The notes: generated by a model from the sequence alone, not told the origin. Positions 20,512 to 29,769 are shown, counted from the stretch's first letter. The stretch: DNA of 64,000 nt from DATFQI01 sp963831105 (GCA_963831105.1 CAWHOS010000007.1:248001-312000); one strand, 5' to 3'. Numbers and translations: made by a program.

Positions 20512-21310
20512 CCGGCGCCAACGTAGCAGCCGCCACGGAGAGGCCGTCGTGCACCGCGGCGACGTCGTGCACGCGGAACACGCGGGCCCCGCGCTCGTAG
20601 CCGAGCACGCAGGTCGCGACGGTCCCGTGCACGCGGCCGGCCACGTCGCGCCCGGTGAGGCGGCCGATGAACGACTTGCGCGAGGTGCCGAGCACGACCG
20701 GGCGGCCGATCGCGGCGATCTCGTCCAGCCGCCGCAGCAGCTCGAGGTTGTGCTCGAGCGTCTTGCCGAAGCCGATCCCCGGGTCGAGCTGCACGCGCTC
20801 CTCGGGCACCCCGGCGGCGACGGCGGCCGCCAGGCGCTCCTCCAGGAACGCCTTGACGTCGGACACGACGTCGTCGTAGTGCGGGTCCCGCTGCATCGTG
20901 CGCGGCTCCCCGAGCATGTGCATCAGGCAGCAGTCGAGCCCGCGCTCGGCGACCAGCTCGGCCATCCCCGGGTCGTGCCGGAACGCGGTCACGTCGTTGA
21001 CGTACGTGGCGCCCGCGCCGACGGCCGCGCGGGCGACCTCGGACTTCATCGTGTCGACGGAGATGCGCGCGCCGAGCCCGAGCCCGGCGATCCCCTCCAC
21101 GACGGGGACCACGCGGCGCAGCTCCTCCTCCGCCGGCACCGGCGCGGCGCCCGGGCGCGTCGACTCGCCGCCGACGTCGACGATCGCGGCGCCCTCCTCC
21201 ACCAGCCGGCGCGCGTGGCGGACGGCCGCGGCGTCGTCGTCGAACGTGCCGCCGTCGGAGAACGAGTCCGGCGTGACATTGACCACGCCCATGATCTCGA
21301 ACGGCGGCAT
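20501..21310 (-). CDS. folP: Dihydropteroate synthase
   Basis: This 269-residue enzyme condenses the pterin with p-aminobenzoate, the step targeted by sulfonamides. All landmarks are visible: IMGVVNVTPDSFSDGG, VDVGGESTRPGA, ISVDTMKSEVA, YVNDVTAF, LDPGIGFGKTLEHNLELL and LGTSRKSFIGRL. I chose ATG 21310 because it lies just before the conserved first strand; the open frame runs to 21463 but the added residues are unlike the family. folP, folB and later folK form the folate operon. Confidence 0.95.
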   Translation of the reverse strand: MPPFEIMGVVNVTPDSFSDGGTFDDDAAAVRHARRLVEEGAAIVDVGGESTRPGAAPVPAEEELRRVVPVVEGIAGLGLGARISVDTMKSEVARAAVGAGATYVNDVTAFRHDPGMAELVAERGLDCCLMHMLGEPRTMQRDPHYDDVVSDVKAFLEERLAAAVAAGVPEERVQLDPGIGFGKTLEHNLELLRRLDEIAAIGRPVVLGTSRKSFIGRLTGRDVAGRVHGTVATCVLGYERGARVFRVHDVAAVHDGLSVAAATLAPDGP

Positions 21311-21440
21311 CCGCGAAGTGACGGTAACGGACCCTTCACGTAGTGGGGTCGACCACACCGCGACAGTAGGGAACTCCGACGAAGAGACACCTGCGGGCCC
21401 CCTCTGAAGCCGGTCCGCGGACTGCGACATTTGCTTGGCC

Positions 21441-21644
21441 ATGACGACCACCGAGATCCGCACCCACCTCGACTCCCTCTCTGAGGAGCGCGCCGCCGCC
21501 CTCGCCTGGGGCGCCGACGCGATCCCGGCCTACATCGACGATCTCGAGCGCGAGATCGAGGGCTACCGCAGCGCCTACGTCGGCGCCGCCGTCACGGAGA
21601 TCGCGACGTTCCGCGCGCAGCTCTCCGGCCCGCAGGTCGGCTAG
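21441..21644 (+). CDS. Small helical protein of unknown function
   Basis: A 67-residue acidic, largely helical protein (MTTTEIRTHLDSLSEERAAA... to GPQVG) encoded divergently from folP and ending four bases into the STAS gene on the other strand. It has no signal peptide or membrane segment. No family was recognised, and no ribosome site is evident. It is kept because its composition is protein-like and it fills the interval between two genes; a TTG at 21435 is an alternative start. Confidence 0.5.
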   Translation: MTTTEIRTHLDSLSEERAAALAWGADAIPAYIDDLEREIEGYRSAYVGAAVTEIATFRAQLSGPQVG

Positions 21645-21985
21645 GACGCCAGCGCAGCCTCGCGGCTCGCGTGCGCCGGGAACGCCCGGTCCGCACCGAC
21701 GATCTTGAGCGTCCGCTCGATCGGCGAGCCGGGGACGACGACGAGGTGCAGCTGCTGCTGGCGCGCCGAGAGGTCGCCGCCGACCGCGTAGAGCAGGTTG
21801 ATGCCGGCGCTGTCCATGTAGATGACCTTCTCGAGGTCCACGACCACCCGCATGACGCGGTTCTCGACCAGCCGGCGCAGCACGACGGCCACCTCCCCGA
21901 CGCTCGAGGCGTCCAGCTCGCCGTCGAGGATCGCGATGACGGTGCTGTCGCGGCGCTCCTCGTGGACGCGGATGATCGAGGTCAC
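21641..21985 (-). CDS. STAS-domain anti-sigma factor antagonist
   Basis: The 114-residue protein is a single STAS domain: VIAILDGELDASSVGEVAVVLRRL, then VVVDLEKVIYMDSAGINLLYAVG, where the Ser of DSAG is the phosphorylation site of the SpoIIAA/RsbV family. GTG 21985 overlaps the stop of the upstream phosphatase/kinase gene. The pair is a compact partner-switching unit: the PP2C domain would dephosphorylate, and the kinase-like domain phosphorylate, this antagonist. Confidence 0.92.
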   Translation of the reverse strand: MTSIIRVHEERRDSTVIAILDGELDASSVGEVAVVLRRLVENRVMRVVVDLEKVIYMDSAGINLLYAVGGDLSARQQQLHLVVVPGSPIERTLKIVGADRAFPAHASREAALAS

Positions 21986-23574
21986 CGCGCCGCCCCCAGG
22001 GTCCGCCGCAGGACGACGGACGTGCCGCCCGCAGCCTGCGTCACATCCACGCTCTCCATCAGCCCCTCCATCAGCGGCAGGCCGCGGCCGCGGTTGGCGC
22101 CGCGAGCCTCGCGCCAGCGCCCGCGGTCGGTGACCGTCACGATGATCGCCCCCTCGTCGTTGTGCGCGTCGACCGAGAACGCGGCAAGGCCTGGTGCGTA
22201 CGCGTGCTCGACGGCATTTGCGGCGGCCTCCTGGACCGCGACGGTGATGTCGTAGATCTCGTCCGGGCTCGCGCCGTGGCCCGCGAGCCAGCGGCGCATC
22301 AGGTGGCGCAGGCCGCCGAGCGCGTCGGCGTTGGCCGGCCAGCGGGTGCTGAGGCGCTCGGGCAGCGGCTGGAGGTGAGCGACGAGCACCGCGACATCGT
22401 CGTTGCTCGGCCCGCCGGAGGCGGCGCCGGCGGCGATCGCGCTGCAGAGCTTGCGCGCGTCCTCTTCCTGCTCGCTCAGCAGGCGCAGGCGCTCCAGGCC
22501 TTCGTCGAGCGGCTCGCCGCGCACCTCGGCGGCGCCGTCGGTCACGAGCACGACGCGGCTGCCGGGCTCCAGCGGTACGTGGTGCTCGTGGTAGGCGGCC
22601 GCCCGGAACGCGCCGACGGGCGGATCGCCCTCGACCTCGAGCAGCCGCCCCCGCCCGTCCGCCCCGACGACGATCGGCGGCAGGTGCCCGGCGCTGACGA
22701 TCACGAGCTGGCCGGCCTCCGGGTCGAGCACGAGGTAGGCGACCGTCGTCAGCTTCGTCGGGCGCTCCGCGGAGAACAGCCGGTTGAGCAGATCCACGAC
22801 CGTCGCCGGAGGGTGGCCCTCCAGCGCGTATGCGCGCAGCGCGGTGCGGACCTGCGCCATCAGGGCGCCGGCCTCCACCCCGCGGCCCACGACGTCGCCG
22901 ATCACGAGCGCGATCTTCCCCCGCCCGAGCTCGAACACGTCGTACCAGTCGCCGCCCACGCGCGCGTCGACCGCCGCCGGACGGTAGGTCGCGGTGAGCT
23001 GGATCCCGGGGATGACGGGCAGCGCGGCCGGGAGCATCGCGTGCTGCATCGCCTCGACGATGTGCCGCTGCGCATGCAGACGGGCGTGCTCGATCGCGAT
23101 CGCGGCGCGGTCGGCGGCGAGCTGGAGCAGGTCGCGATCGCGGTCGCCGAAGATCCGGCGCGTGAGCGAGCCGACGTGCAGCACGCCGATCACGCGCCCC
23201 TCGACGAGCAGCGGCGCGCCGAGCAGCGAGCGGATGCCCTTCTCGCGCAGGATCGGGTTGAGGATGTCCGCGTGGTCGACGTCCTCGATCGCGACGGGAC
23301 GGCGCTGGGCCGCGATCCTGCCGGCGAAGCCGCGCCCGACCGGGATGCGCACGCCCTGCTCGACCTCCTCCTCGATGCCCTTGGCCGCCTGGGCTACGAG
23401 GTCGCCGGAGACCTCGTCGAGGAGCAGGAACGCGGCGGTGTCCGAGCTGAGAATCGCCGCGATGCGCTCGAGCAGCTCGCGCAAGAGCTCTTCCATCGAC
23501 AGGGATGCGAGCGCCGCGTCGCTGATCTGCTGCAGCTCGCGGATGGCGTCCTCCGGGGAGGCGGGCCCGCTCAT
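21982..23574 (-). CDS. GAF - PP2C (SpoIIE/RsbU) phosphatase - HATPase_c anti-sigma kinase fusion protein
   Basis: The 530-residue signalling protein has a GAF sensor domain (about residues 30-180, with GRGFAGRIAAQRRPVAIEDV), a PP2C-type SpoIIE phosphatase domain (about 195-390; VGGDWYDVFELGRGKIALVIGDVVGRG and SAGHLPP, LVTDGAAEVRG) and a C-terminal histidine-kinase-like ATPase domain (about 400-525; EAAANAVEHAY, DRGRWREARGANRGRGLPLM). Phosphatase and kinase in one chain, with the STAS substrate encoded next, imply stress-dependent control of a sigma factor. ATG 23574 is seven bases after a perfect TATGAT element; the longer open frame upstream overlaps two small genes and a terminator. Confidence 0.93.
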   Translation of the reverse strand: MSGPASPEDAIRELQQISDAALASLSMEELLRELLERIAAILSSDTAAFLLLDEVSGDLVAQAAKGIEEEVEQGVRIPVGRGFAGRIAAQRRPVAIEDVDHADILNPILREKGIRSLLGAPLLVEGRVIGVLHVGSLTRRIFGDRDRDLLQLAADRAAIAIEHARLHAQRHIVEAMQHAMLPAALPVIPGIQLTATYRPAAVDARVGGDWYDVFELGRGKIALVIGDVVGRGVEAGALMAQVRTALRAYALEGHPPATVVDLLNRLFSAERPTKLTTVAYLVLDPEAGQLVIVSAGHLPPIVVGADGRGRLLEVEGDPPVGAFRAAAYHEHHVPLEPGSRVVLVTDGAAEVRGEPLDEGLERLRLLSEQEEDARKLCSAIAAGAASGGPSNDDVAVLVAHLQPLPERLSTRWPANADALGGLRHLMRRWLAGHGASPDEIYDITVAVQEAAANAVEHAYAPGLAAFSVDAHNDEGAIIVTVTDRGRWREARGANRGRGLPLMEGLMESVDVTQAAGGTSVVLRRTLGAAR

Positions 23575-23581
23575 GCCGGGG

Positions 23582-23587
23582 ATCATA
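23582..23587 (-). promoter_or_regulatory. -10 element TATGAT of the PP2C/STAS operon
   Basis: TATGAT on the minus strand ends seven bases before ATG 23574, indicating a leaderless transcript and fixing the start of the phosphatase gene. Confidence 0.6.
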
Positions 23588-23616
23588 CGAGCGCTGACGC
23601 GCCGAAAACACGTCGA

Positions 23617-23658
23617 CCCCCGGCGCGTCCCCGAGGAGGGGGAGGGACGCGACGGGGG
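23617..23658 (-). terminator. Stem-loop terminator after the small-peptide operon
   Basis: CCCCCGGCGCGTCCC (23617-23631) pairs with 23644-23658 with one mismatch. On the minus strand the stem is followed by GTCGACGTGTTTT. It closes the two-peptide unit and precedes the TATGAT promoter. Stem and trailing sequence resemble the terminator at 29719-29755 behind the paralogous peptide. Confidence 0.7.
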
Positions 23659-23677
23659 CCGGCGGGGGGAGAAGGCT

Positions 23678-23815
23678 CTACCAGGCGGTGCTGCCGAGCC
23701 CGTGGGGGACGGGCCGCGGAAGCTCACGGACGACCGGGACGCTGTAGATGTGCGCGTCGGAGAGGCGCTGAGCGGACCGGGTGTCGGCCGGGGCGAAGGA
23801 GGCGGAGGTGAGCAT
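23678..23815 (-). CDS. Small protein, second gene of a two-peptide unit
   Basis: A 45-residue product (MLTSASFAPADTRSAQRLSD, then HIYSVPVVRELPRPVPHGLG and STAW) preceded by GAGGAAG six bases before the ATG, a good ribosome site. The gene follows the 27-residue gene after 13 bases and is followed by a terminator, so both form a mini-operon. Composition is Pro/Ser/Arg-rich with an aromatic end; no membrane segment. No family recognised. Confidence 0.5.
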   Translation of the reverse strand: MLTSASFAPADTRSAQRLSDAHIYSVPVVRELPRPVPHGLGSTAW

Positions 23816-23828
23816 GGCAGTGCTTCCT

Positions 23829-23912
23829 CTAGCTCTTGCGCCGGGGGCGGCGGACGGCCAGTCGCTGCTGGTCGGTGGCCTGTGCGTGGACGATGTGGAG
23901 GAGGGAGTTCAT
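23829..23912 (-). CDS. 27-residue Arg-rich small peptide, paralogue of the peptide at 29770-29928
   Basis: The ORF encodes MNSLLHIVHAQATDQQRLAV followed by RRPRRKS. It matches the N-terminal half of the product at 29770-29928 over about 23 residues: start, SLLHI, HA, QQR and AVRRP are identical. Conservation of the peptide sequence at two loci, both followed by similar terminators, argues that it is translated. Amphipathic helix with a basic tail; function unknown. Confidence 0.55.
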   Translation of the reverse strand: MNSLLHIVHAQATDQQRLAVRRPRRKS

Positions 23913-24065
23913 GTGATCGCCTGGCCCTTCGATTGAGGGGGTTGCTGCGATGACAGGACTCTCGCAATCGGCGGGCCGGCGCGGACTGGTGCGACCCTGC
24001 GTCTCGCGGTGCGGTGTCCCGCCGTCGCGGTGCGGCCAGCACCACCCGGCTGCTATGACCCGCGG

Positions 24066-25337
<1,272 letters not shown>

Positions 25338-25338
25338 G

Positions 25339-26337
25339 CTAGCCGCCCCAGGCGGCTTCGAGCACGCGCCGCCAGTTGCCCCAGGCGATCCGCTCGAGCT
25401 CGTCCTCGTCGAAGCCGGCGTCGCGCAGCGCGTCGAGCAGCCGCGGCAGGCCGGTGACGTCGCCGAGCGCGCGCGGGATCTCCGCCCCGTCGAAGTCCGA
25501 GCCGAGCGCGACGTGGTCGACGCCGATGCGGTCGGCGACGTGGCGGGCGTGCGCGGCGATCGCCTCCAGCGGCGTGTCGGGGTCCTCGGCGCCGTCCGGC
25601 CGGATGAAGGCGACCGCGTAGACGATGCCCACGAGCCCGCCGCTGGCGCCGATGGCGTCGAGCTGGGCGTCCGTGAGGTTGCGGCTGGCGGGGCAGATCG
25701 CGTGGGCGCCGGAGTGCGAGGCGATCAGCGGCGCGAGCTCCAGCCCGGCGACGTCCCAGAAGCCCGCCTCGTTGAGGTGGCTGAGGTCGACCGCGATGCC
25801 AAGCTCGGCGCAGCGGCGCACGAGCCGGGTGCCCGCCGGCGTCAGGCCCGGGCCGGTGTCGGGCGAGCTCGGGTACGCGAACGGGACGCCGTGGGCGAAC
25901 GCGTTCGGACGGCTCCAGACCGGGCCGAGCGAGCGCAGGCCGGCGGCGTGCAGGACGTCGAGCGCCAGCAGCCCGGGGTCGACGGCCTCCGCCCCCTCGA
26001 TGTGGGCCACGGCGGCGAACGTGCCCGCCTCGCGGGCGGCGTCGAGGTCCCCGGGCCCGCGGGCGAGCGCGACGTGGCCCTCGCGCTCGAGCTTCAGCAG
26101 CCGGCCGAGCGTGCGCGTGACCACGCCGGCCGCGAGCTCCTGCCCGACCGGGGCTGCCGGCTCGCCGTCCGGGGGCTCGTCGCCGGGCGTGCCGGTGAAC
26201 GCGGCGAAGATCCCGCCGCCGAGGCCGCCCCGCCCCGCGCGGGGAAGGTCGACGTGGCCGCCCTCGCGGCCCGTCGCGAAGTTGTCCGCGTCGTCGCGCG
26301 TGAGCGTGTCGTTGTGGCCGTCGAAGACCGTCAGCAC
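25339..26337 (-). CDS. Membrane-dipeptidase family protein (M19)
   Basis: The 332-residue TIM-barrel metallohydrolase has the M19 landmarks: VFDGHNDTLTR at the N-terminus (His-x-Asp metal ligands), AHIEGAEAVD (Glu ligand), GIAVDLSHLNEAGFWDVA (His ligand), ASHSGAHAICPASRNL (second His and basic residue) and ALGSDFDGAEIP (Asp). It hydrolyses dipeptides, in some relatives those containing D-residues. There is no signal peptide, so it is probably cytoplasmic. GTG 26337 was chosen because it directly precedes the first strand; no clear ribosome site helps. Confidence 0.9.
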   Translation of the reverse strand: MLTVFDGHNDTLTRDDADNFATGREGGHVDLPRAGRGGLGGGIFAAFTGTPGDEPPDGEPAAPVGQELAAGVVTRTLGRLLKLEREGHVALARGPGDLDAAREAGTFAAVAHIEGAEAVDPGLLALDVLHAAGLRSLGPVWSRPNAFAHGVPFAYPSSPDTGPGLTPAGTRLVRRCAELGIAVDLSHLNEAGFWDVAGLELAPLIASHSGAHAICPASRNLTDAQLDAIGASGGLVGIVYAVAFIRPDGAEDPDTPLEAIAAHARHVADRIGVDHVALGSDFDGAEIPRALGDVTGLPRLLDALRDAGFDEDELERIAWGNWRRVLEAAWGG

Positions 26338-26410
26338 GGCCGCGCATCCTCGCAGCCCGCCGCGCCCCGGCGGTACACCGGCCCAGGGCACACCGGGCCG
26401 CGGCGCGGGG

Positions 26411-26416
26411 TAGGTT
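26411..26416 (+). promoter_or_regulatory. -10 element TAGGTT of the APH-like gene
   Basis: TAGGTT is six bases before ATG 26423, fitting a leaderless transcript and supporting that start. Confidence 0.5.
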
Positions 26417-26422
26417 CGCCGG

Positions 26423-27406
26423 ATGAGCGTGCGGCTCTGGTCCTCGGTCGCGTGGCGGGAGCAGGCCGCCGGCTGGATCGACCGCCGGCTCGCCGAGGCC
26501 GGCCTCGAGCGGACCGGCGAGGTCGAGCAGCCGCGCGTGCGGCCGTGGGCGACCGTCCTGCGCGCCCCCACCACAGGCGGCGACGTGTGGATGAAGGCGG
26601 CCGGGCCGGCGACGGCGTTCGAGGCGGGCCTCTACGAGCTGCTCGCCCGCGAGGCGCCCGACGACGTGCTCGCGCCCCTCGCCGTCGACGCGCCGCGCGG
26701 CTGGATGCTGCTGCCCGACGGCGGGCCGTCGCTCGCCGCGCGCCTCGACGGCGGCGGCTGGGACGAGGAGCTCGCAGCGGCACTCGGGCAGTACGGGCGA
26801 TTGCAGCGCTCGCTCGCGCCGCTCGCAGGCGAGCTTCCGTCACTCGGCGTGCCGGACATGCGGCCGGAGGTGATCCCCGAGCGATTCCCGGAGGCGCTCG
26901 AGGCGGCGCGGGCCGGCGCGCCGTCAGTGCCGCCGGCCGGGGCGCCGTCCCCGTCCGCGGCGAGCCCGGCCGGGACGCTGGCGGCCGTCGAGGCGCTCGC
27001 GGACGACGTCGCGCGCTGGTGCGAGCGGCTCGCCGCCTCGCCCGTGCCCGTGAGCCTCGACCACAACGACCTGCACCAGGACAACGTCCTCGGCACGGGC
27101 CCCTACCGCTTCTACGACTGGGGCGACGCGGTGCTCGCCCACGCGTTCGCGGCGATGCTCGTGCCCGCGCAGGTGCTCGCCGGCCCGCAGCTCGCCCGCG
27201 CCCGCGCCGCCTACCTCGAGGCCTTCGCCGACCTGGCCCCGCCGGACGAGCTCGCCGCCGACCTCGAGCTCGCCTGCCGGGTCGCCCGGATCGCCCGCAC
27301 GCTGACCTGGGAGCGCGCGCTGCGCTCGGCACGCGAGCAGGGCGAGCCGCTCGACCCGTTCTTCGCCCACGCCCCCTACGAGGAGCTCACCGCGCTCGTC
27401 AGCTGA
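26423..27406 (+). CDS. Aminoglycoside phosphotransferase (APH)-fold kinase
   Basis: The 327-residue protein has the protein-kinase-like APH fold: a small lobe with VWMKAAGPATAFEAGLYELL (Lys and Glu of the salt bridge), hinge GWMLLPDGG, the catalytic loop SLDHNDLHQDNVL (Asp and Asn) and the metal-binding DWGDAVLAH. This family phosphorylates aminoglycosides, choline, sugars or other small alcohols; no resistance role can be assumed. Its 3' end overlaps the convergent AAC(3)-like gene by eight bases. The Ala/Pro-rich insert at about residues 170-190 is low-complexity. Confidence 0.85.
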   Translation: MSVRLWSSVAWREQAAGWIDRRLAEAGLERTGEVEQPRVRPWATVLRAPTTGGDVWMKAAGPATAFEAGLYELLAREAPDDVLAPLAVDAPRGWMLLPDGGPSLAARLDGGGWDEELAAALGQYGRLQRSLAPLAGELPSLGVPDMRPEVIPERFPEALEAARAGAPSVPPAGAPSPSAASPAGTLAAVEALADDVARWCERLAASPVPVSLDHNDLHQDNVLGTGPYRFYDWGDAVLAHAFAAMLVPAQVLAGPQLARARAAYLEAFADLAPPDELAADLELACRVARIARTLTWERALRSAREQGEPLDPFFAHAPYEELTALVS

Positions 27407-28221
27407 AGCGCGCGTCGATCCAATCGACGGCGAAGCGGGTCAGGGCGGCGCCCGGGAAGAGGTGGCACGTGGCCAGGCCGACGGCGCCGGTGGTGCCGAT
27501 GCCGGCCTCGAGCGCGGCGGTGCCGATCGTCGTGAACTCGTCCTCGAAGGGCAGGTCGAGGTCCTCGTATCGGTAGGCGCCGCGGCTCGTGTCGATGTCC
27601 GTGTAGGTGCGGGTCTCGACGCCGCCGGGCGCGGCGACGGGGATGTCGAAGGTCACGGTGCGCTTGCCGGGGGCGCTGGCGATCGCCTCCGCGTGGTGCA
27701 GGAGCGTGAGCGTCTCGAGCGGAGCGCCGAGCATCAGCACGTCGCCTCGCCGCCGCGACGAGCCTGGCGAACGGGCTCGCGGGGCCGTAGGCGTCGTGCT
27801 GCGGGTGGTCCGCGGTGAGCTCGGTCGCGAGCCGGCCGACGGCGACGACGCTCGCCTCGGGGTGCACGCTGCGGCGCGCGCCCGGCCAGGTGCGCACGCG
27901 CTCGGGGATCCGGCCGTGGTCGCGCGCCGCCTCGGCGGTCGCGGGGTCGAACACCGGGGGCTCGGCGAGGTAGGCGGCGCGATGCCCGGCCGGCCACTCC
28001 TCCGCGTGGTAGACGTGCTCCTGCCACGAGGCGTAGGCGACCAGCGTGCCTTGCGGACCGAGCGCCTCGAGCAGCGCGGCGACGACGGTCCCGCTGCCGC
28101 CGACGACCCAGCCGAGCGCGCTCATGCGGGCGTGGACCATCACCGCCGCGCCCTCGCGCAGCCCGAGCGCGCGCAGCTCGGTGACGAGCCGGGAGCGGGC
28201 GATCGCGGGCGGCGGCGGCAC
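27399..28221 (-). CDS. AAC(3)-family aminoglycoside N-acetyltransferase-like protein (frameshifted)
   Basis: GTG 28221 opens a product with MVHARMSALGWVVGGSGTVV and ALGPQGTLVAYASWQEHVYH, characteristic of the antibiotic N-acetyltransferase (AAC(3)/YokD) fold. The frame breaks at 27748-27756, where deleting one G of the GCGGCG run joins SPFARLVAA to RGDVLMLGAPLETLTLLHHAEA. The joined protein has about 273 residues, normal for the family, and keeps the conserved HHAEA (catalytic His) and LATCHLFPGAALTRFAVDWI ending. Acetyl-CoA-dependent acylation of an amine is expected; the natural substrate is unknown. Confidence 0.82.
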
Positions 28222-28231
28222 CCGCGGGAGG

Positions 28232-29161
28232 CTACGTGCCGATCAGCGGGCGGAGCCGCCAGGCGCGCGGGCGCCCGCTGCGCGGGCGCCGCCTCCCTTC
28301 GCCTGGGCTGTAGGTGCTGAGCCCGATGCCGGCGAGCACGGCGACGCCGCCGAGCAGCTGCGGGGCCGTGACCGCCTCGCCGAAGCCGACCCAGCCGATC
28401 GCGACGCCGACGAGCGGCTCGAGATTGAGGAACGCGCCCGCGACCCCGGCCGGGACGTGTGCCTGGCCGAAGGCGAACAGCCAGAACGGCAGCACCGTGC
28501 CCGCGAAGGCGAGCGCGACCAGCGCCACCACGGGGCCGGCCTCGACCGGCGCGGGCGGGAGGCCCTCGAAGACCAGCGCGTGCGGGAGCGCGACGAGCGC
28601 GCCCGCGGTGAACTGCACGGCCGTTACCGCGGCCGGGTCGCGCCCGGCGAGCAGCCGCGGCTGGGCGACGATGAACGTCGCGGACAGCGCGACGGACGCG
28701 AACACGAGCAGGTCGCCCGTCGTCGTCGCCCCGGTGCCGCCTCCGCCCGCGACCACGGCGATCCCGGCCAGCGCCAGGCCGTAGCCGGCCCACGCCGTCG
28801 GCCGGGCGACGCCGTGGCCGAGCGCGGCGGCCATCAGCGCCACCATCACGGGCACGGCGCCGACCACCAGCGCTGCGTGCGAGACGCTCGTGCGCTCGAT
28901 GCCGGCGTTCTGGAGCAGGATCACCGCGCCGAAGCCGACCGCGCCGGCGGCCGCGATCCGCGGCGTCAGCGCCGCGCGCAGCCCGCGCCGGCCCGCGTAG
29001 GCGAGCACGGGGGCGGCGATCGCGAACCGGATCACGGTCAGCCACGCGCCGCCGAGCCAGTCGAGCGAGAGCTTCGACAGCGGCACGGTGAGGCCCCACA
29101 GCGCGCCGGCGGCGGCGAGGGCGAGGATGGCGGAGCGGTTCGCGGTCATGGCACCACTCAT
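28232..29161 (-). CDS. EamA/DMT-superfamily transporter
   Basis: The 309-residue membrane protein has ten predicted helices arranged as two EamA repeats (first about residues 12-145, second 155-290; GALWGLTVPLSKLSLDWLG and QFTAGALVALPHALV, ending FLNLEPLVGVAIGWVGFGE). Members export amino acids, nucleosides or other metabolites. It is encoded divergently from an AsnC/Lrp regulator, a pairing typical of amino-acid exporters. ATG at 29149 is an alternative start. The C-terminal Arg-rich tail is encoded by a strong GC hairpin (about 28268-28290). Confidence 0.9.
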   Translation of the reverse strand: MSGAMTANRSAILALAAAGALWGLTVPLSKLSLDWLGGAWLTVIRFAIAAPVLAYAGRRGLRAALTPRIAAAGAVGFGAVILLQNAGIERTSVSHAALVVGAVPVMVALMAAALGHGVARPTAWAGYGLALAGIAVVAGGGGTGATTTGDLLVFASVALSATFIVAQPRLLAGRDPAAVTAVQFTAGALVALPHALVFEGLPPAPVEAGPVVALVALAFAGTVLPFWLFAFGQAHVPAGVAGAFLNLEPLVGVAIGWVGFGEAVTAPQLLGGVAVLAGIGLSTYSPGEGRRRPRSGRPRAWRLRPLIGT

Positions 29162-29220
29162 GATCGGAGGAGATCGGGACTTCTCCAGTCACGATTCGCC
29201 CGATCACGCCGATAACCGAA

Positions 29221-29226
29221 TATTGT
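29221..29226 (+). promoter_or_regulatory. -10 element TATTGT of the AsnC-type regulator, in an AT-rich intergenic site
   Basis: TATTGT lies eight bases before ATG 29235. The preceding GATAACCGAATATTG is the most AT-rich stretch nearby and contains AATATT, the type of centre bound by Lrp/AsnC proteins, so autoregulation and control of the divergent exporter are plausible. Confidence 0.45.
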
Positions 29227-29234
29227 TTCGTGTC

Positions 29235-29708
29235 ATGGCCATTTCGCTCGATTCCGTTGACATCCAGCTGCTCGCAGAGCTGCAAGCCGACGCCGACCGC
29301 TCGAACGTCGAGCTCGCTCGCATCGTCGGGCTCTCCCCCGCCGCCACCCTGCACCGCGTCCGCCGGCTCAAGGAGTCCGGCATCGTCCGCAGCATCGCCG
29401 CCCGCCTGGACTCCGCGGCGGCCGGCTACGCGCTGCAGGTCTACGTCGCCGTCTCGCTCGAGCGCCACGACGACACCGCGCACCGCCGCTTCGCCCAGGC
29501 CGTGCGCGCGATGCCCGAGGTGATCGCCGCCGACTGGGTGACGGGCGAGACCGACGCGATGCTGATGGTCGTCGCGCGCGAGGTGGCCGAGCTGCAGCGC
29601 GTGCTCGTGCGGCTCTCCACCCGCGGCGGCGCCCAGCGCGTGATGACGCTGCTGCGGCTGGAGGAGCTCAAGCCGGCGTCGCCGCTGCCGCTGGAGCCGA
29701 CCCGTTAA
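29235..29708 (+). CDS. Lrp/AsnC-family transcriptional regulator
   Basis: The 157-residue protein has the N-terminal winged helix-turn-helix (LDSVDIQLLAELQADADRSN, then ELARIVGLSPAATLHRVRRLKESGIV) and the C-terminal RAM ligand-sensing domain (YVAVSLERHDDTAHRRF, ITGETDAMLMVVARE-like core). Such proteins sense amino acids. It faces the EamA transporter gene with 73 bases between and probably controls it. The start is supported by the TATTGT element. Confidence 0.93.
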   Translation: MAISLDSVDIQLLAELQADADRSNVELARIVGLSPAATLHRVRRLKESGIVRSIAARLDSAAAGYALQVYVAVSLERHDDTAHRRFAQAVRAMPEVIAADWVTGETDAMLMVVAREVAELQRVLVRLSTRGGAQRVMTLLRLEELKPASPLPLEPTR

Positions 29709-29718
29709 ACGACTCGAC

Positions 29719-29755
29719 CCCCGTCTCGCCCGGGGGGAAGGAGCGAGACGGGGGC
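29719..29755. terminator. Bidirectional stem-loop terminator
   Basis: CCCCCGTCTCGC (29719-29730) and its exact complement (29744-29755) form a 12-bp stem between the convergent ends of the AsnC-type gene and the small-peptide gene. On the minus strand it is followed by GTCGAGTCGTTTA, matching the sequence after the terminator at 23617-23658. Confidence 0.72.
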
Positions 29756-29769
29756 CGCTGTGGAGATCG

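Noticed and set aside
28264..28292. Terminator hairpin (GGCGCCCGC-TGC-GCGGGCGCC) between AAC(3)-like and EamA genes
   Set aside because: It lies inside the EamA C-terminal coding sequence and has no T-tract; more likely a by-product of Arg/Gly/Pro codons.
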